From a virus: 29,920 nucleotides of DNA. Under the pieces are notes generated by a model. That model made no database searches and was not told where the DNA came from. It saw only the letters and a program-made list of their open reading frames with translations. The translations under genes were made by a program, and so were the position numbers. The DNA is taken from the IMG/VR virus record IMGVR_UViG_3300035698_007052, positions 1-29,920 of that record; one strand, 5' to 3'. The first letter of the stretch is position 1. The number at the start of each line of letters is the position of its first letter. Shown in pieces: positions 7,037 to 15,218 of the stretch.

Positions 7037-7211
7037 TTAAATATTATTTTTTATCAGCTTTATATTTAGGCTCTCTCCTTTCTTTAATACTATCTTATAG
7101 CCTATCAGCTCTGTAATTGACCTTATATTGTCTGCCTTGCTTTTTCTCAACCTTTTGTAAAAACCTATTCAGCCTGTTCAACTTTCTTTCCATTTTCTTA
7201 TAATATTTCAT
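7037..7211 (-). pseudogene. Small gene, apparently frameshifted
   Basis: A perfect ribosome site (AAGGAGATTGGAAATG) precedes an ATG at 7211. The frame reads MKYYKKMERKLNRLNRFLQK and stops at 7095 (38 residues). A second frame continues plausibly as KADNIRSITELIGYKIVLKK to a stop at 7037. Removing one A from the A-run near 7148-7152 fuses them into 57 residues. Either there are two tiny genes (the second with a poor TTG start) or one broken gene. Function unknown. Confidence 0.45.
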
Positions 7212-7569
7212 TTCCAATCTCCTTAATCGTTTCAGGAATTACTCCTATCATATCAGGAATCCCATTAGTTGCACCCCATAATATATATACTTTATCCCAT
7301 AATTTAAAGTAGTATCCTTCAATGCGTTTCCCATTGTCTATTCTTTGCCCTTCTACCATAAACTTTTTCTCATTTATATTTCCCACTCGCTCTCTCCTTT
7401 CCAAGATTGCCATAAATAACTCCATTCCATTGTACATTCCACGTATATACTGGTCTAAATTCCAATTACCGCTCATCCCTTGTGTTTTAAGCATTCCGTT
7501 TAAACTTTTCATTACATCCTTATAATCTGGCTCTTTTATCAACCTTTCTACCTGTCTATCTGTATTCAT
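7198..7569 (-). CDS. Hypothetical protein
   Basis: This 123-residue protein has a helical N-terminal half (VERLIKEPDYKDVMKSLNGM and YNGMELFMAILERRERVGN). The C-terminal half is richer in aromatics and glycine (GYYFKLWDKVYILWGATNGI). No signal peptide or catalytic motif is visible. It follows the head morphogenesis gene and overlaps the ribosome site of the next small gene. Function not recognised. Confidence 0.6.
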   Translation of the reverse strand: MNTDRQVERLIKEPDYKDVMKSLNGMLKTQGMSGNWNLDQYIRGMYNGMELFMAILERRERVGNINEKKFMVEGQRIDNGKRIEGYYFKLWDKVYILWGATNGIPDMIGVIPETIKEIGNEIL

Positions 7570-7580
7570 CGCTATACTCC

Positions 7581-8495
7581 TTAAATATTATGATCTTTTG
7601 CCCACTCTGTATATGTCTGCTGTGGCACAATACCCTCGCCCCTTGCTCTCCTGAATGATGGCTTAATTCCTGCTAATTCCACTCGTATAGTGCAACGACA
7701 ATTAATATCGTCCGCAGCATTGCCCATAAGTCCCGGTGCTTTGCCTGAACCTCCTGCACTACTGTTAAAGTCATCGTCCAATCCGATGGCCACTCCATCC
7801 AAACTTTGATGAGCGGATCTTGTCTTTCCGTCCAATGTAGAAACCCATACTTTCTTTGTATCAACTCCTAATTTATCGGCATGCTCAAAACTTGCCAGTC
7901 TGCCTACGCTGTTTATCCGATGCGTTTCTGTATTTGCTATTCTTATCGCTTTACTTGCATCCTGCCCCAGTACTGTTTTGATACCCTGCATAGTTTTACC
8001 ATAACTCTGACCTTTCACCAACCCCCTTGTTACTTCTTGATTTATTTTACTTTCGATATTTAATCTATCTCGTACAAACCGTTCATCCAATGTCAATCCA
8101 TCAATCGGGTTTTGTATTGCAGCACTTATCCTAACCTCATCCAGTGGAATATAAGATAATTTTGCTTGCAGTTCTTTCTCTATCGCATACCCTGACCTAA
8201 AATACTGGTCTTTGTATTCTACATTCATGCTATCGGTCAACTCTTTATTATTAATGCTATACATTTCTTTTAAATCGTCATGGAGAACTCCCTGCATCTG
8301 CTTGAACCTATTATATTTCTGCATCTCGGGATAAGTCAGAACACCATCAACCTCGTATCTTTCATATATCTCACCGAACACACTACGCATGGATTTATAA
8401 GTTTTTCTGTAGTTATTAGTTAACTCACGTTCTATCCCTGCCAATCGCTTAGCAGACACTTTGTCCATTGTGTTAAACTCACTTTTTAGCGACAT
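7581..8495 (-). CDS. Head morphogenesis protein (SPP1 gp7 / Mu gpF-like)
   Basis: This 304-residue protein directly follows the portal gene, overlapping its stop by 1 nt (TAATG). The C-terminal half carries the Mu F-like minor head signature: IANTETHRI, then KKVWVSTLDGKTRSAHQSLDG and the ending DDINCRCTIRVEL. Proteins of this family attach to the portal, enter the capsid in few copies and help assembly or DNA exit. The N-terminal half is helical, as expected. Intact and of normal length. Confidence 0.85.
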   Translation of the reverse strand: MSLKSEFNTMDKVSAKRLAGIERELTNNYRKTYKSMRSVFGEIYERYEVDGVLTYPEMQKYNRFKQMQGVLHDDLKEMYSINNKELTDSMNVEYKDQYFRSGYAIEKELQAKLSYIPLDEVRISAAIQNPIDGLTLDERFVRDRLNIESKINQEVTRGLVKGQSYGKTMQGIKTVLGQDASKAIRIANTETHRINSVGRLASFEHADKLGVDTKKVWVSTLDGKTRSAHQSLDGVAIGLDDDFNSSAGGSGKAPGLMGNAADDINCRCTIRVELAGIKPSFRRARGEGIVPQQTYTEWAKDHNI

Positions 8496-9931
8496 TATTC
8501 TTCAACTCCGCCCTCTTTTTTCTCTTCAATCTTTCCATCCAAGTCAACCATGCCCTCGTTCTGTGTTGCCATCAACGCTACTATTTTCTTTGGATTATCG
8601 ACGAAACTCATTAACGAATAAATCAATTCATCAGGGAACAGTCCCATCATTGTCTGTGCTGTCTGTGCCTCGTCCAATAAATTAAGAGGAAAGTTTCGTG
8701 TCCATATGAAATCCATCATCAGATAATCGATATTCGTACCTTTCAGACTCCATACCGATGTTAATAATTTGTACTGTGCTCGAAGTGCTGCATCAAACTT
8801 CCTCTCTGCGATTATACACTTACCTTCCAGTCCGATCATTTTATATTTCATAGCGATACCAGATACATTACCACCCAGTGCCACATCGTTAAAGTTAACC
8901 GCTTTACAAAACCTATATATATTCTCTTCCGCTCTGTCCAAGTGATGTTCCACCACCGCATCGTTCAGTGCTTTTGTTATAAACTCGATTCGACATTCCG
9001 CATCTGGCATACCGAATGTGCCTGTTTTCTTTGCCTGTGCCATCTCGTCTTTATCAGGTACCATGCCATAAACTGCCATGTATGCCAACCTGAACTGCTC
9101 GATCTCGGATGCTACATCAGAGAAAGTGGAGTCGTAATCATCTATTAATGCCCATGATTTGTCACAATCACCCTGATGCTCTCTGTTGTTTATGAACTGG
9201 ATCAATGGAATCCCATCGAACATATGTGGAATAACTGACCCGCCATCAACACCGCCATCGTATAACTGGAATAACAATCTCTGGTTGGTTTCTGTGCCAT
9301 CGGCTGACATATAGAACGATATATTCTTGCCATCATACCACTCAACGAAAGTGTGTAGTTTCCCGTTCACTTCGATCGGGTAATAACGCATTGCATATTG
9401 CGACTCGTTCAGAGAACCATCATTTACAAAGATGCACTCCCACGGATCAATATCCTTCACTCGTTCCATACCATCTTTGTCTATATATAATAACCTTGAT
9501 GCATATCCACAGATGGCTGCCATCTTACCAGTCTCTGCATCCAGATCAGGCATCATATTAATGCGGTTAAAACTCTCTATTGCTTTATAATCGAGCCTAT
9601 ATGCTGCATCATTGAAATTATCGCCACTGGTGTACTTCTCTTTGTCCAGATCATATATGATCGGTGTTCCGAACATATACCCCATCTTCCCATCGACCAC
9701 ATCCGAATCAAAAGTGTTGTTAACCTTCCTGTTTACTTTGGAATCATCCGCAAACTTACGTGAAAAGACTGGTACTCCATCAGGAGCAATACTCGCCATA
9801 TACCGTTTATAATTTGAGATCATATGGTCTGCTATTGGTTTATGGTAATCGATTAAATCGTTAAAGACCTCCGACATAATGCTACCGCCATCTCTCTTTA
9901 TCTTCTCAATGATCCATCCCATGTTTAACAT
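8495..9931 (-). CDS. Portal protein (SPP1 gp6-like)
   Basis: This 478-residue protein is full length for the SPP1 Gp6-like portal family, which forms the dodecameric DNA channel at one capsid vertex. Typical features are the N-terminal HKPIADHMISNYKRYMASIA segment, KVNNTFDSDVVDGKMGYMFG and GTPIIYDL (about residues 65-95), and a central HMFDGIPLIQFINN strand. The C-terminus is acidic (EEKKEGGVEE). A strong AAAGGGGGATTCAGA leader precedes the ATG. It sits between the large terminase and the Mu F-like gene, the canonical order. Confidence 0.88.
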   Translation of the reverse strand: MLNMGWIIEKIKRDGGSIMSEVFNDLIDYHKPIADHMISNYKRYMASIAPDGVPVFSRKFADDSKVNRKVNNTFDSDVVDGKMGYMFGTPIIYDLDKEKYTSGDNFNDAAYRLDYKAIESFNRINMMPDLDAETGKMAAICGYASRLLYIDKDGMERVKDIDPWECIFVNDGSLNESQYAMRYYPIEVNGKLHTFVEWYDGKNISFYMSADGTETNQRLLFQLYDGGVDGGSVIPHMFDGIPLIQFINNREHQGDCDKSWALIDDYDSTFSDVASEIEQFRLAYMAVYGMVPDKDEMAQAKKTGTFGMPDAECRIEFITKALNDAVVEHHLDRAEENIYRFCKAVNFNDVALGGNVSGIAMKYKMIGLEGKCIIAERKFDAALRAQYKLLTSVWSLKGTNIDYLMMDFIWTRNFPLNLLDEAQTAQTMMGLFPDELIYSLMSFVDNPKKIVALMATQNEGMVDLDGKIEEKKEGGVEE

Positions 9932-9945
9932 TCTGAATCCCCCTT

Positions 9946-11202
9946 TTACATAAATGATTTAACCGCTACCATCTTCCTGCTTGTCATTTCATCCTCGTAT
10001 GCGTACCGTAGTGCATCGATTAAATGATTAAATTTATCAACTGGATCTCGCAACACAACACCGTCTTTATCTTCTCGATATTTGTATTGTTGAAACTCGT
10101 TCTTCGCATTCTGGCATCGGACATCTATAACAATATTCTGTCCCTTAAGCCAATCTACCCCGAAATTAACGCTGTCCTTGCCCTTCTTTGACTTTAATGC
10201 CCTCATGCCCAGTTCTCTTAGCTTAGCGATACTCTTTGGCTCTGCACTATCGCAAACCACGTACTCTTTCCCGAACATATCAGTTCCTGCTCTGTATATA
10301 TCATCGTTCGACATCTCTCTGGTGTATACCTCATCCAATATATAGATAGTTTTAGTGTTTCTATTATAATGAGTGTGGACTATCGCTGCAGGTTCTGCAA
10401 ACCCGAAATCGATGCCGTTCTTGAACTTGTCAAATGTCTTTCTTATCTCTGACAGATCCATAACCGACCAGTTCTTAAATATAACATTGCCCAATACTCC
10501 CCAATTGCCTAGAGTATACACATCATGGTAATATATATCAGTTTCATCTTCCAAGATGGCAATATCCCCTGCATCCAAGAACCTTAAATTGTCTTTATAT
10601 GTGGTTTTCAGGATGCTTACTTTATCGTTGGCATAACTGGAGTTACTATCATCCCAGTTCCCGAAGTATTCGGTGAACAGCCAGTGTGCTTTCAATATCG
10701 GGTTGAAACTTAGCATCAGTCGCTTTGCTACTCTGGACTTACCCCTCAACCTACGCATCAACTGTCTTACATCGTTCTGACCGACTTCCGTTGCCTCCTC
10801 TATCCATATATCTGTTAACACACCCTTCACTGGTGTGATACTTTTCACTTTTTCAACATCATCCAACCCTGCAAATAATATCTGGTAACCGTTGACACAA
10901 GTTATCTTTAAATCCGATTGATTTACCTTAAAAAACTTTGTCAATTTAAAAGCTGATATCGCTTTACAGATCTCATTAAACATACTGTTGTGGATTGTCT
11001 TATGCACATTCCGTACACACAAATAGTTATGACCGCCCTCGGCTACGTCCTTCACTAATCGCTGTGCCAAGAACACTGACTTCCCTGACGAACTTCCACC
11101 ATAGAATATCTGTGTGGGTAGTTCTAAATTTAAATAATCAAGGTAGCATTTATTAAAAACTCTGCTGTTTATTTCTACATTAATCTCTGGCATCGTCATC
11201 AA
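9946..11202 (-). CDS. terL: Large terminase subunit (PBSX/SPP1-type)
   Basis: This 418-residue packaging motor and nuclease has a Walker A GGSSSGKS at residues 35-42, a Walker B-like ILTDIWIEEATEV segment around residues 129-141 and an NPILKAHWLF motif. The C-terminal RNase H-like nuclease begins at GIDFGFAEPAA, and a late acidic segment includes NHLIDALRYAYEDE. It translocates DNA into the prohead through the portal and cuts concatemers. The start overlaps the small-subunit gene by 23 nt, so the pair is translationally coupled. Intact, of normal size. Confidence 0.92.
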   Translation of the reverse strand: MMTMPEINVEINSRVFNKCYLDYLNLELPTQIFYGGSSSGKSVFLAQRLVKDVAEGGHNYLCVRNVHKTIHNSMFNEICKAISAFKLTKFFKVNQSDLKITCVNGYQILFAGLDDVEKVKSITPVKGVLTDIWIEEATEVGQNDVRQLMRRLRGKSRVAKRLMLSFNPILKAHWLFTEYFGNWDDSNSSYANDKVSILKTTYKDNLRFLDAGDIAILEDETDIYYHDVYTLGNWGVLGNVIFKNWSVMDLSEIRKTFDKFKNGIDFGFAEPAAIVHTHYNRNTKTIYILDEVYTREMSNDDIYRAGTDMFGKEYVVCDSAEPKSIAKLRELGMRALKSKKGKDSVNFGVDWLKGQNIVIDVRCQNAKNEFQQYKYREDKDGVVLRDPVDKFNHLIDALRYAYEDEMTSRKMVAVKSFM

Positions 11203-11554
11203 CGATATCTATATAGATCTTTGTGTCTCCTATGGTCTCTACTTGTGATTTGTCGGTTTGATCGAGGTAGTTTGCTCCTAGCCATTTCAACATACCAACA
11301 TTCCCTGTCATTGCTACTTTATATTGTTTAGCTCTTAATGATGTTCGCCCCAAAGCTGACTTCTCTTTAAAGAACTCCGAAAAACTCTCATAATAAGAGC
11401 CATCAGGTTTTTGCTGTTCTTTTATTCGCGCAAGCAATGTATCGTAAGAAATACCAAAACTATCTGCTATCTCCTGCCCAGTGCTAAACGACCTGCAAAA
11501 AGCCTCTACTATTTTAAAATCTAATTCTTTTCTTGGTCTACCCATTACTCCCAT
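11180..11554 (-). CDS. terS: Small terminase subunit
   Basis: This protein of about 124 residues has an N-terminal helix-turn-helix (GQEIADSFGISYDTLLARIK), as in DNA-recognising small terminases. A middle ALGRTSLRAKQYKVAMTGN and GMLKWLGANYL segment, typical of the PBSX-type or DUF-like small subunits, follows. I place the start at the ATG at 11554, because AAGGTG lies 6 nt upstream; a GTG at 11563 would add three residues. It recognises the pac/cos site and recruits the large subunit. Confidence 0.8.
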   Translation of the reverse strand: MGVMGRPRKELDFKIVEAFCRSFSTGQEIADSFGISYDTLLARIKEQQKPDGSYYESFSEFFKEKSALGRTSLRAKQYKVAMTGNVGMLKWLGANYLDQTDKSQVETIGDTKIYIDIVDDDARD

Positions 11555-11555
11555 A

Positions 11556-11696
11556 TCATTCACCTTCTTTTTTGTTCACTGTTATAACTTTTAAAACCCT
11601 CATCATTATATCCATTATAGAACTAATAATTTTGTTCAATTTGTCATAATCACTTTCCGATATTCCTGCATTTAAGTATTGCTCTTTAATATCCAT
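11556..11696 (-). CDS. Tiny hypothetical gene before the terminase
   Basis: This 46-residue frame begins MDIKEQYLNAGISESDYDKL and has a hydrophobic second half (IISSIMDIMMRVLKVITV). It lies between the terminator at 11714-11748 and the small terminase gene. An AAGGGG ribosome-like site lies nearby. It ends within the ribosome site and start region of the small terminase, suggesting coupling. Function unknown. Confidence 0.55.
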   Translation of the reverse strand: MDIKEQYLNAGISESDYDKLNKIISSIMDIMMRVLKVITVNKKEGE

Positions 11697-11713
11697 CTAC
11701 TTAGCCCCTTCTT

Positions 11714-11748
11714 AAAATTAAAGAGGCAACCAAAATGACTGCCCCTTT
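11714..11748 (-). terminator. Intrinsic terminator after the solute-binding-protein unit
   Basis: On the minus strand a 9-bp stem (AAAGGGGCA with UGCCUCUUU, one G-U pair) with an 11-nt loop is followed by UAAUUUUAAG. The U-run is interrupted, so termination may be partial. It separates the transporter unit from the packaging genes. Confidence 0.6.
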
Positions 11749-11752
11749 ATGT

Positions 11753-11905
11753 TTAGTCTATTTCATCATCCTTAGACTCATAAGATATTCCGCCTGTTTC
11801 AACATAACGCTCTAACCAATAAATAAACTTCTTAAAATCGTTTATATTCTCATGCTTAAACTGACATGCAACCTTTAAAATATCCATTCTAATCTCTTTA
11901 TTCAT
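11753..11905 (-). CDS. Tiny gene coupled to the solute-binding protein
   Basis: This 50-residue frame begins MNKEIRMDILKVACQFKHEN and ends with an acidic tail (ESKDDEID). It overlaps the 3' end of the binding-protein gene by 8 nt, so it is probably translated after it, and is followed at once by the terminator. It has no signal peptide or membrane segment. It looks like the many small early phage proteins rather than a transporter part. Function not recognised. Confidence 0.6.
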   Translation of the reverse strand: MNKEIRMDILKVACQFKHENINDFKKFIYWLERYVETGGISYESKDDEID

Positions 11906-13502
11906 TATACATATCCACTAATTTCTGTCCGCCCATTTCCTCGACCTTTGCAATAAATTCATCGAACTCGTTTAAGTCTCGTTTACCATTGATGAAGTTA
12001 GTTACATTCTCTTGGATGTATGTGTTTAGCGGTGCGGATATTTCCTTAAACATCTCGCTGTCCAGTTCGTCAAGTACTACCGCAGGGATTGAATATGTGT
12101 ATACATTGTCGCCATAAACTTTTCCTGCAGGACTCCACAATCTTGCACCGTCATACCAACGATCGTTGTAATATTCAACATCAGTAAAGACTTTCATCCA
12201 GTTGCTATTCTCACCGATGCCATATACCTCAGTTACCAATGTTTTAAAAGCATCTGTTTTCTGGACTCCCTTTGTTGTGTTCCCGAACTCTCCAGAGGCT
12301 AACTGTTTACAAGTAATATCTTCTTCGCCCCAATACAATGTATCGTGTGATGCACTTAGATCATATGTCCAATCAATAATCTTTAAAATGCTATCCAAAT
12401 GCTCTGTCTTAGCTGATATAATAGAGCCTGTTGTGCTGAACCTTGATTTTCCTGCCCATCCATAAAACTTACCGTCGTATGATGGTGGAATGAATGCCTC
12501 GAACTGTCCTGATAGTCCATTATCTTTTAATGCGTTGTTATGTGTAGGAGCGTTCATCATATTATCTACCCAGAAAGTACAAGTGCCATTTCCTGCATCT
12601 GCATACCATTGTGGTTCAGGATATGCTGCCCACTCTGGTGTTAATATGTCTGTATCTACTAAACTTTTGAAGAACATAATAGCATCGATATAATTATCGG
12701 TTGCTACTGGGTTTATAAACTCTTTAGCGTATTGATCATAATATGGAAACTCGATCAGTGATGTTCCGAAACTATATGATAACAAGTTTAGATCCAAGAT
12801 ACCGTTTCTATTTGTCCATATCGGTGCATCTACGTCATCCCTCATGGCTTTCAATGTATCAAATAGATCATCGAACGTTTCAAACTCCATAGTGTCCGCT
12901 ATATCTGATCTGATTACTCCGCCCAAACTTGATGTTGGGTTATAGTTCCTTACTACCGATGCAAAGTATAATTTACCGTCTGCTGATGTGATTGCTCCAC
13001 TGTATTCCTCATATTTATCCAACCATAACTTGTAATGTGGTAGTTGATCCATGTGATCTGATAACGGAATCAATAAACCTTTTGTGCCGATGTCTTTTGC
13101 AAGGATAAAGTCTGGTGTGAACGATTCGTGGAATAAATCTTGATTACCTATGTTGATTATATCAGGCAGATCTCCACTCGCTACTGTGATTGTTAATTTA
13201 TCCATATAAACGTCTGGTGGAACCATGATCGGCTCAATTATGACATTTCCTGCCTCGCCCAGATAATCATATACTTTTAAATCATTACTGTATACGGTCG
13301 CTCCTGTGTCTCTCATCATCCATGTAATAACTGGTATAGTATTATCTATTACCTCAACTGGATCCTCTTTTTTGACTGGCTCTGTGACCTTTGGTGCGGT
13401 CGGTTGTGGAGTTATAACCTCTTCTGCCTTTGTACATCCGCTCATCATAACTGCGACCAATAGAACTAACACCAACGTGATACTTAGTAACCTTCTTTTC
13501 AA
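11898..13502 (-). CDS. Extracellular solute-binding lipoprotein of a CUT1-type ABC importer
   Basis: This 534-residue protein is a normal-length member of the large-oligosaccharide binding proteins (YtcQ/LplA type). The N-terminus has basic residues, a hydrophobic core and a lipobox MSGC with the lipidated Cys at residue 23. An acidic and Pro-rich linker follows (about 24-57), then the periplasmic-binding fold with DKLTITVASGDLPDIINIGN. It would be anchored outside the membrane and deliver a sugar to the two permeases upstream. The start is TTG with GAGGAG 9 nt before it. It has its own perfect promoter and a terminator after the next small gene. The actual ligand is unknown. Finding such a gene between phage genes is exceptional. 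Confidence 0.88.
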   Translation of the reverse strand: MKRRLLSITLVLVLLVAVMMSGCTKAEEVITPQPTAPKVTEPVKKEDPVEVIDNTIPVITWMMRDTGATVYSNDLKVYDYLGEAGNVIIEPIMVPPDVYMDKLTITVASGDLPDIINIGNQDLFHESFTPDFILAKDIGTKGLLIPLSDHMDQLPHYKLWLDKYEEYSGAITSADGKLYFASVVRNYNPTSSLGGVIRSDIADTMEFETFDDLFDTLKAMRDDVDAPIWTNRNGILDLNLLSYSFGTSLIEFPYYDQYAKEFINPVATDNYIDAIMFFKSLVDTDILTPEWAAYPEPQWYADAGNGTCTFWVDNMMNAPTHNNALKDNGLSGQFEAFIPPSYDGKFYGWAGKSRFSTTGSIISAKTEHLDSILKIIDWTYDLSASHDTLYWGEEDITCKQLASGEFGNTTKGVQKTDAFKTLVTEVYGIGENSNWMKVFTDVEYYNDRWYDGARLWSPAGKVYGDNVYTYSIPAVVLDELDSEMFKEISAPLNTYIQENVTNFINGKRDLNEFDEFIAKVEEMGGQKLVDMYNE

Positions 13503-13556
13503 TGTCTGTGTCTCCTCTCAAATTTGCTTTATTTAGCACCTTAATACATTAACTTA

Positions 13557-13584
13557 ATTATAGCACTCTTGTACTATTTGTCAA
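13557..13584 (-). promoter_or_regulatory. Perfect extended -10 sigma-A promoter of the solute-binding protein
   Basis: TTGACA (13579-13584) and TATAAT (13557-13562) are 16 nt apart, with TGC just before the -10 (extended -10). Transcription should start near 13550, giving a leader of about 48 nt to the TTG start. The -35 box overlaps the last codons of the 75-residue upstream gene. Confidence 0.85.
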
Positions 13585-13808
13585 CTATCAACTGTCATCA
13601 TTAATTGTTCTATGAACTCTAACCCGCCATCGTTATACATCAGCTTATATAATTCTCGTATCTTTTCATCACTTGCCTTTTTTATTGCCTCACCATTTAT
13701 ATATTTATCGTTTTCCAACCTTGCTCTTAACAATTTTATAGTAAATTCAGAATCTTCATCTTCCTTCATAGAATGACCAGTCCATCTATGTTTTAGATAT
13801 TTACTCAT
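13581..13808 (-). CDS. Small hypothetical gene between permease and binding protein
   Basis: This 75-residue helical, charged protein (YLKHRWTGHSMKEDEDSEFT, then INGEAIKKASDEKIRELYKL) has no membrane segment. Its start overlaps the stop of the upstream permease gene by 4 nt (ATGA), so it is translationally coupled to it. It resembles small phage accessory proteins, not known transporter parts. Its 3' end contains the -35 box of the binding-protein promoter. Function unknown. Confidence 0.6.
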   Translation of the reverse strand: MSKYLKHRWTGHSMKEDEDSEFTIKLLRARLENDKYINGEAIKKASDEKIRELYKLMYNDGGLEFIEQLMMTVDS

Positions 13809-14686
13809 CCCTTCACACCTCCGATCATAAACCCTTTTATAAAATATTTCTGTAACATCGGGTATAAAAACAATATTGGCAGGATGCTCACCAACGTGAG
13901 TGCCATCTTTATCGCTCGGCTCAACCCGATGCCGTCCTGCTTTGCTCCTATCGCCCCAAGATAACTCTCCATATCACCTCGCATATTACCCACAACAACC
14001 AGTTTCCTCAGAACGATCATAAGCGGTTGTTTGTCTGCCGATGTTAAATACATCAATGCAGGAAAGTAGCTGTTCCAATAACCTACGAACGAGAATATTG
14101 CCACCACCGCCAATATCGCTTTACTTAGTGGCAAGACTACCCTTATATATATCCACCAGTGTCCTGCTCCATCTATCTTGGCAGCATCCGTCAAACTGTC
14201 AGGTATCTGCTTGAAATTAGTGCGAAACAGGATCAAACTCCATGCACTCAATGATGGTGGAATAATTATCGCCCATATACTGTCCAACATCCCCAGATTC
14301 TTTATCACCAAGAACAAAGGGATCATGCCTCCGCTGAAAAACATCGTGATAACAAAGAACGTAGTGAATGTCCGCTTATATTTAAACTCTTTGACGGTCA
14401 GCACATACGCAGGGAGTGAACAAACAATTATTGTGAAGATAGTTCCCAGTCCTGCATAGATTACACTGTTCATGTAACCTCGCCATATAGTTTTATTCAT
14501 AAACACGATCCGATATGCATCGAACTGGAATCCAACTGGATATAGCTTAACCTCGCCCCTTGTGATTGCATATGTGTCGCTTACTGATACGCTGATCATA
14601 TACAAGAATGGATATATAAATATCATTAACAGCAGGATCATTAATATTGTATTGATTATATTGAATACTGATAGTTTAGAACTCAA
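13805..14686 (-). CDS. ABC sugar permease (YtcP-like)
   Basis: This 293-residue membrane protein has about six hydrophobic segments, the first at about 7-32. The EAA loop contacting the ATPase is present (DAAKIDGAGHWWIYIRVVLP, 167-186). The typical CUT1 C-terminus is KYFIKGFMIGGVKG. It would pair with the LplB-like permease to form the channel. The start codon is TTG, preceded by GGGAG. It overlaps both a small gene upstream (11 nt) and one downstream (4 nt). All family hallmarks are intact. No ATPase gene is visible, so a shared host ATPase of the MsmX type would be required. Confidence 0.88.
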   Translation of the reverse strand: MSSKLSVFNIINTILMILLLMIFIYPFLYMISVSVSDTYAITRGEVKLYPVGFQFDAYRIVFMNKTIWRGYMNSVIYAGLGTIFTIIVCSLPAYVLTVKEFKYKRTFTTFFVITMFFSGGMIPLFLVIKNLGMLDSIWAIIIPPSLSAWSLILFRTNFKQIPDSLTDAAKIDGAGHWWIYIRVVLPLSKAILAVVAIFSFVGYWNSYFPALMYLTSADKQPLMIVLRKLVVVGNMRGDMESYLGAIGAKQDGIGLSRAIKMALTLVSILPILFLYPMLQKYFIKGFMIGGVKG

Positions 14687-14906
14687 TGTTATTCTCCCAT
14701 TTTTTATTTAGCTTTTTATACTGTTCATTAGTTATCTCTTTAAAAAACATAATTATTCTTTGATCAAACAATCCAATATCAAAATCACCATAAGCCACTC
14801 TACTGCATCCGTTCTGTGTCTTTATAGCACCATTTTTCAACTGTTCTTGCGTGACATAGTAATAATATCTAACTTTAGACTTTCTCCTGTTTCTATACTT
14901 CATCAT
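14676..14906 (-). CDS. Small basic hypothetical protein within the transporter operon
   Basis: This 76-residue protein has a Lys/Arg/Tyr-rich start (MMKYRNRRKSKVRYYYYVTQ), then FDIGLFDQRIIMFFKEITNE and a charged C-terminal helix. It has no signal or membrane segment. It overlaps the 34-residue membrane peptide upstream and the YtcP-like permease downstream (11 nt). Not recognised; likely a phage accessory protein. Confidence 0.55.
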   Translation of the reverse strand: MMKYRNRRKSKVRYYYYVTQEQLKNGAIKTQNGCSRVAYGDFDIGLFDQRIIMFFKEITNEQYKKLNKKWENNIEF

Positions 14907-14997
14907 TACGTATCTTCCTTATTATTTCTCTAATCTCGTTGAATATAAAGAACGTTCCCACTCCGATTATTATTATATCTGCTATCATTTCTATCAT
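14893..14997 (-). CDS. Tiny membrane peptide within the transporter operon
   Basis: This 34-residue frame (MIEMIADIIIIGVGTFFIFN, followed by a basic EIREIIRKIRNDEV tail) is one predicted transmembrane helix with a positive cytoplasmic tail. Its start overlaps the previous gene's stop by 4 nt (ATGA) and its end overlaps the next gene by 14 nt. The unbroken chain of overlaps argues it is real. It could associate with the importer or be a small phage membrane effector. Confidence 0.5.
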   Translation of the reverse strand: MIEMIADIIIIGVGTFFIFNEIREIIRKIRNDEV

Positions 14998-15218
14998 CGC
15001 TTATCCCATCTCTCTAATGATGACTCTAATTTCTTAACAACATTTCTACATAACGCCATCTCGTATCCGCATTCTCTTAACGCACTTTTTGCAACCCTTA
15101 TTTCTGCAAATCTTGGCTTATATTTCCTTCTTAACAATCTAATTATTATATATTCTGCATGATCCTCTAATTCAACATCATACAATGTCATGTTTTTTAT
15201 AATCTCTTTTGTCACCAC
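14994..15218 (-). CDS. Small hypothetical protein within the transporter operon
   Basis: This 74-residue basic protein has the stretch YDVELEDHAEYIIIRLLRRK followed by YKPRFAEIRVAKSALRECGY. The composition suggests a nucleic-acid-binding or membrane-peripheral role, but no family is recognised. It overlaps the 3' end of the LplB-like permease gene by 7 nt and the next tiny gene by 4 nt, so it belongs to the same coupled operon. Confidence 0.55.
   Translation of the reverse strand: MVTKEIIKNMTLYDVELEDHAEYIIIRLLRRKYKPRFAEIRVAKSALRECGYEMALCRNVVKKLESSLERWDKR

Noticed and set aside
6522-7040. Plus-strand 172-residue frame
   Set aside because: Antisense to several small genes that have proper ribosome sites; composition (Phe, Ile, Asn, Leu rich) is typical of a shadow frame.
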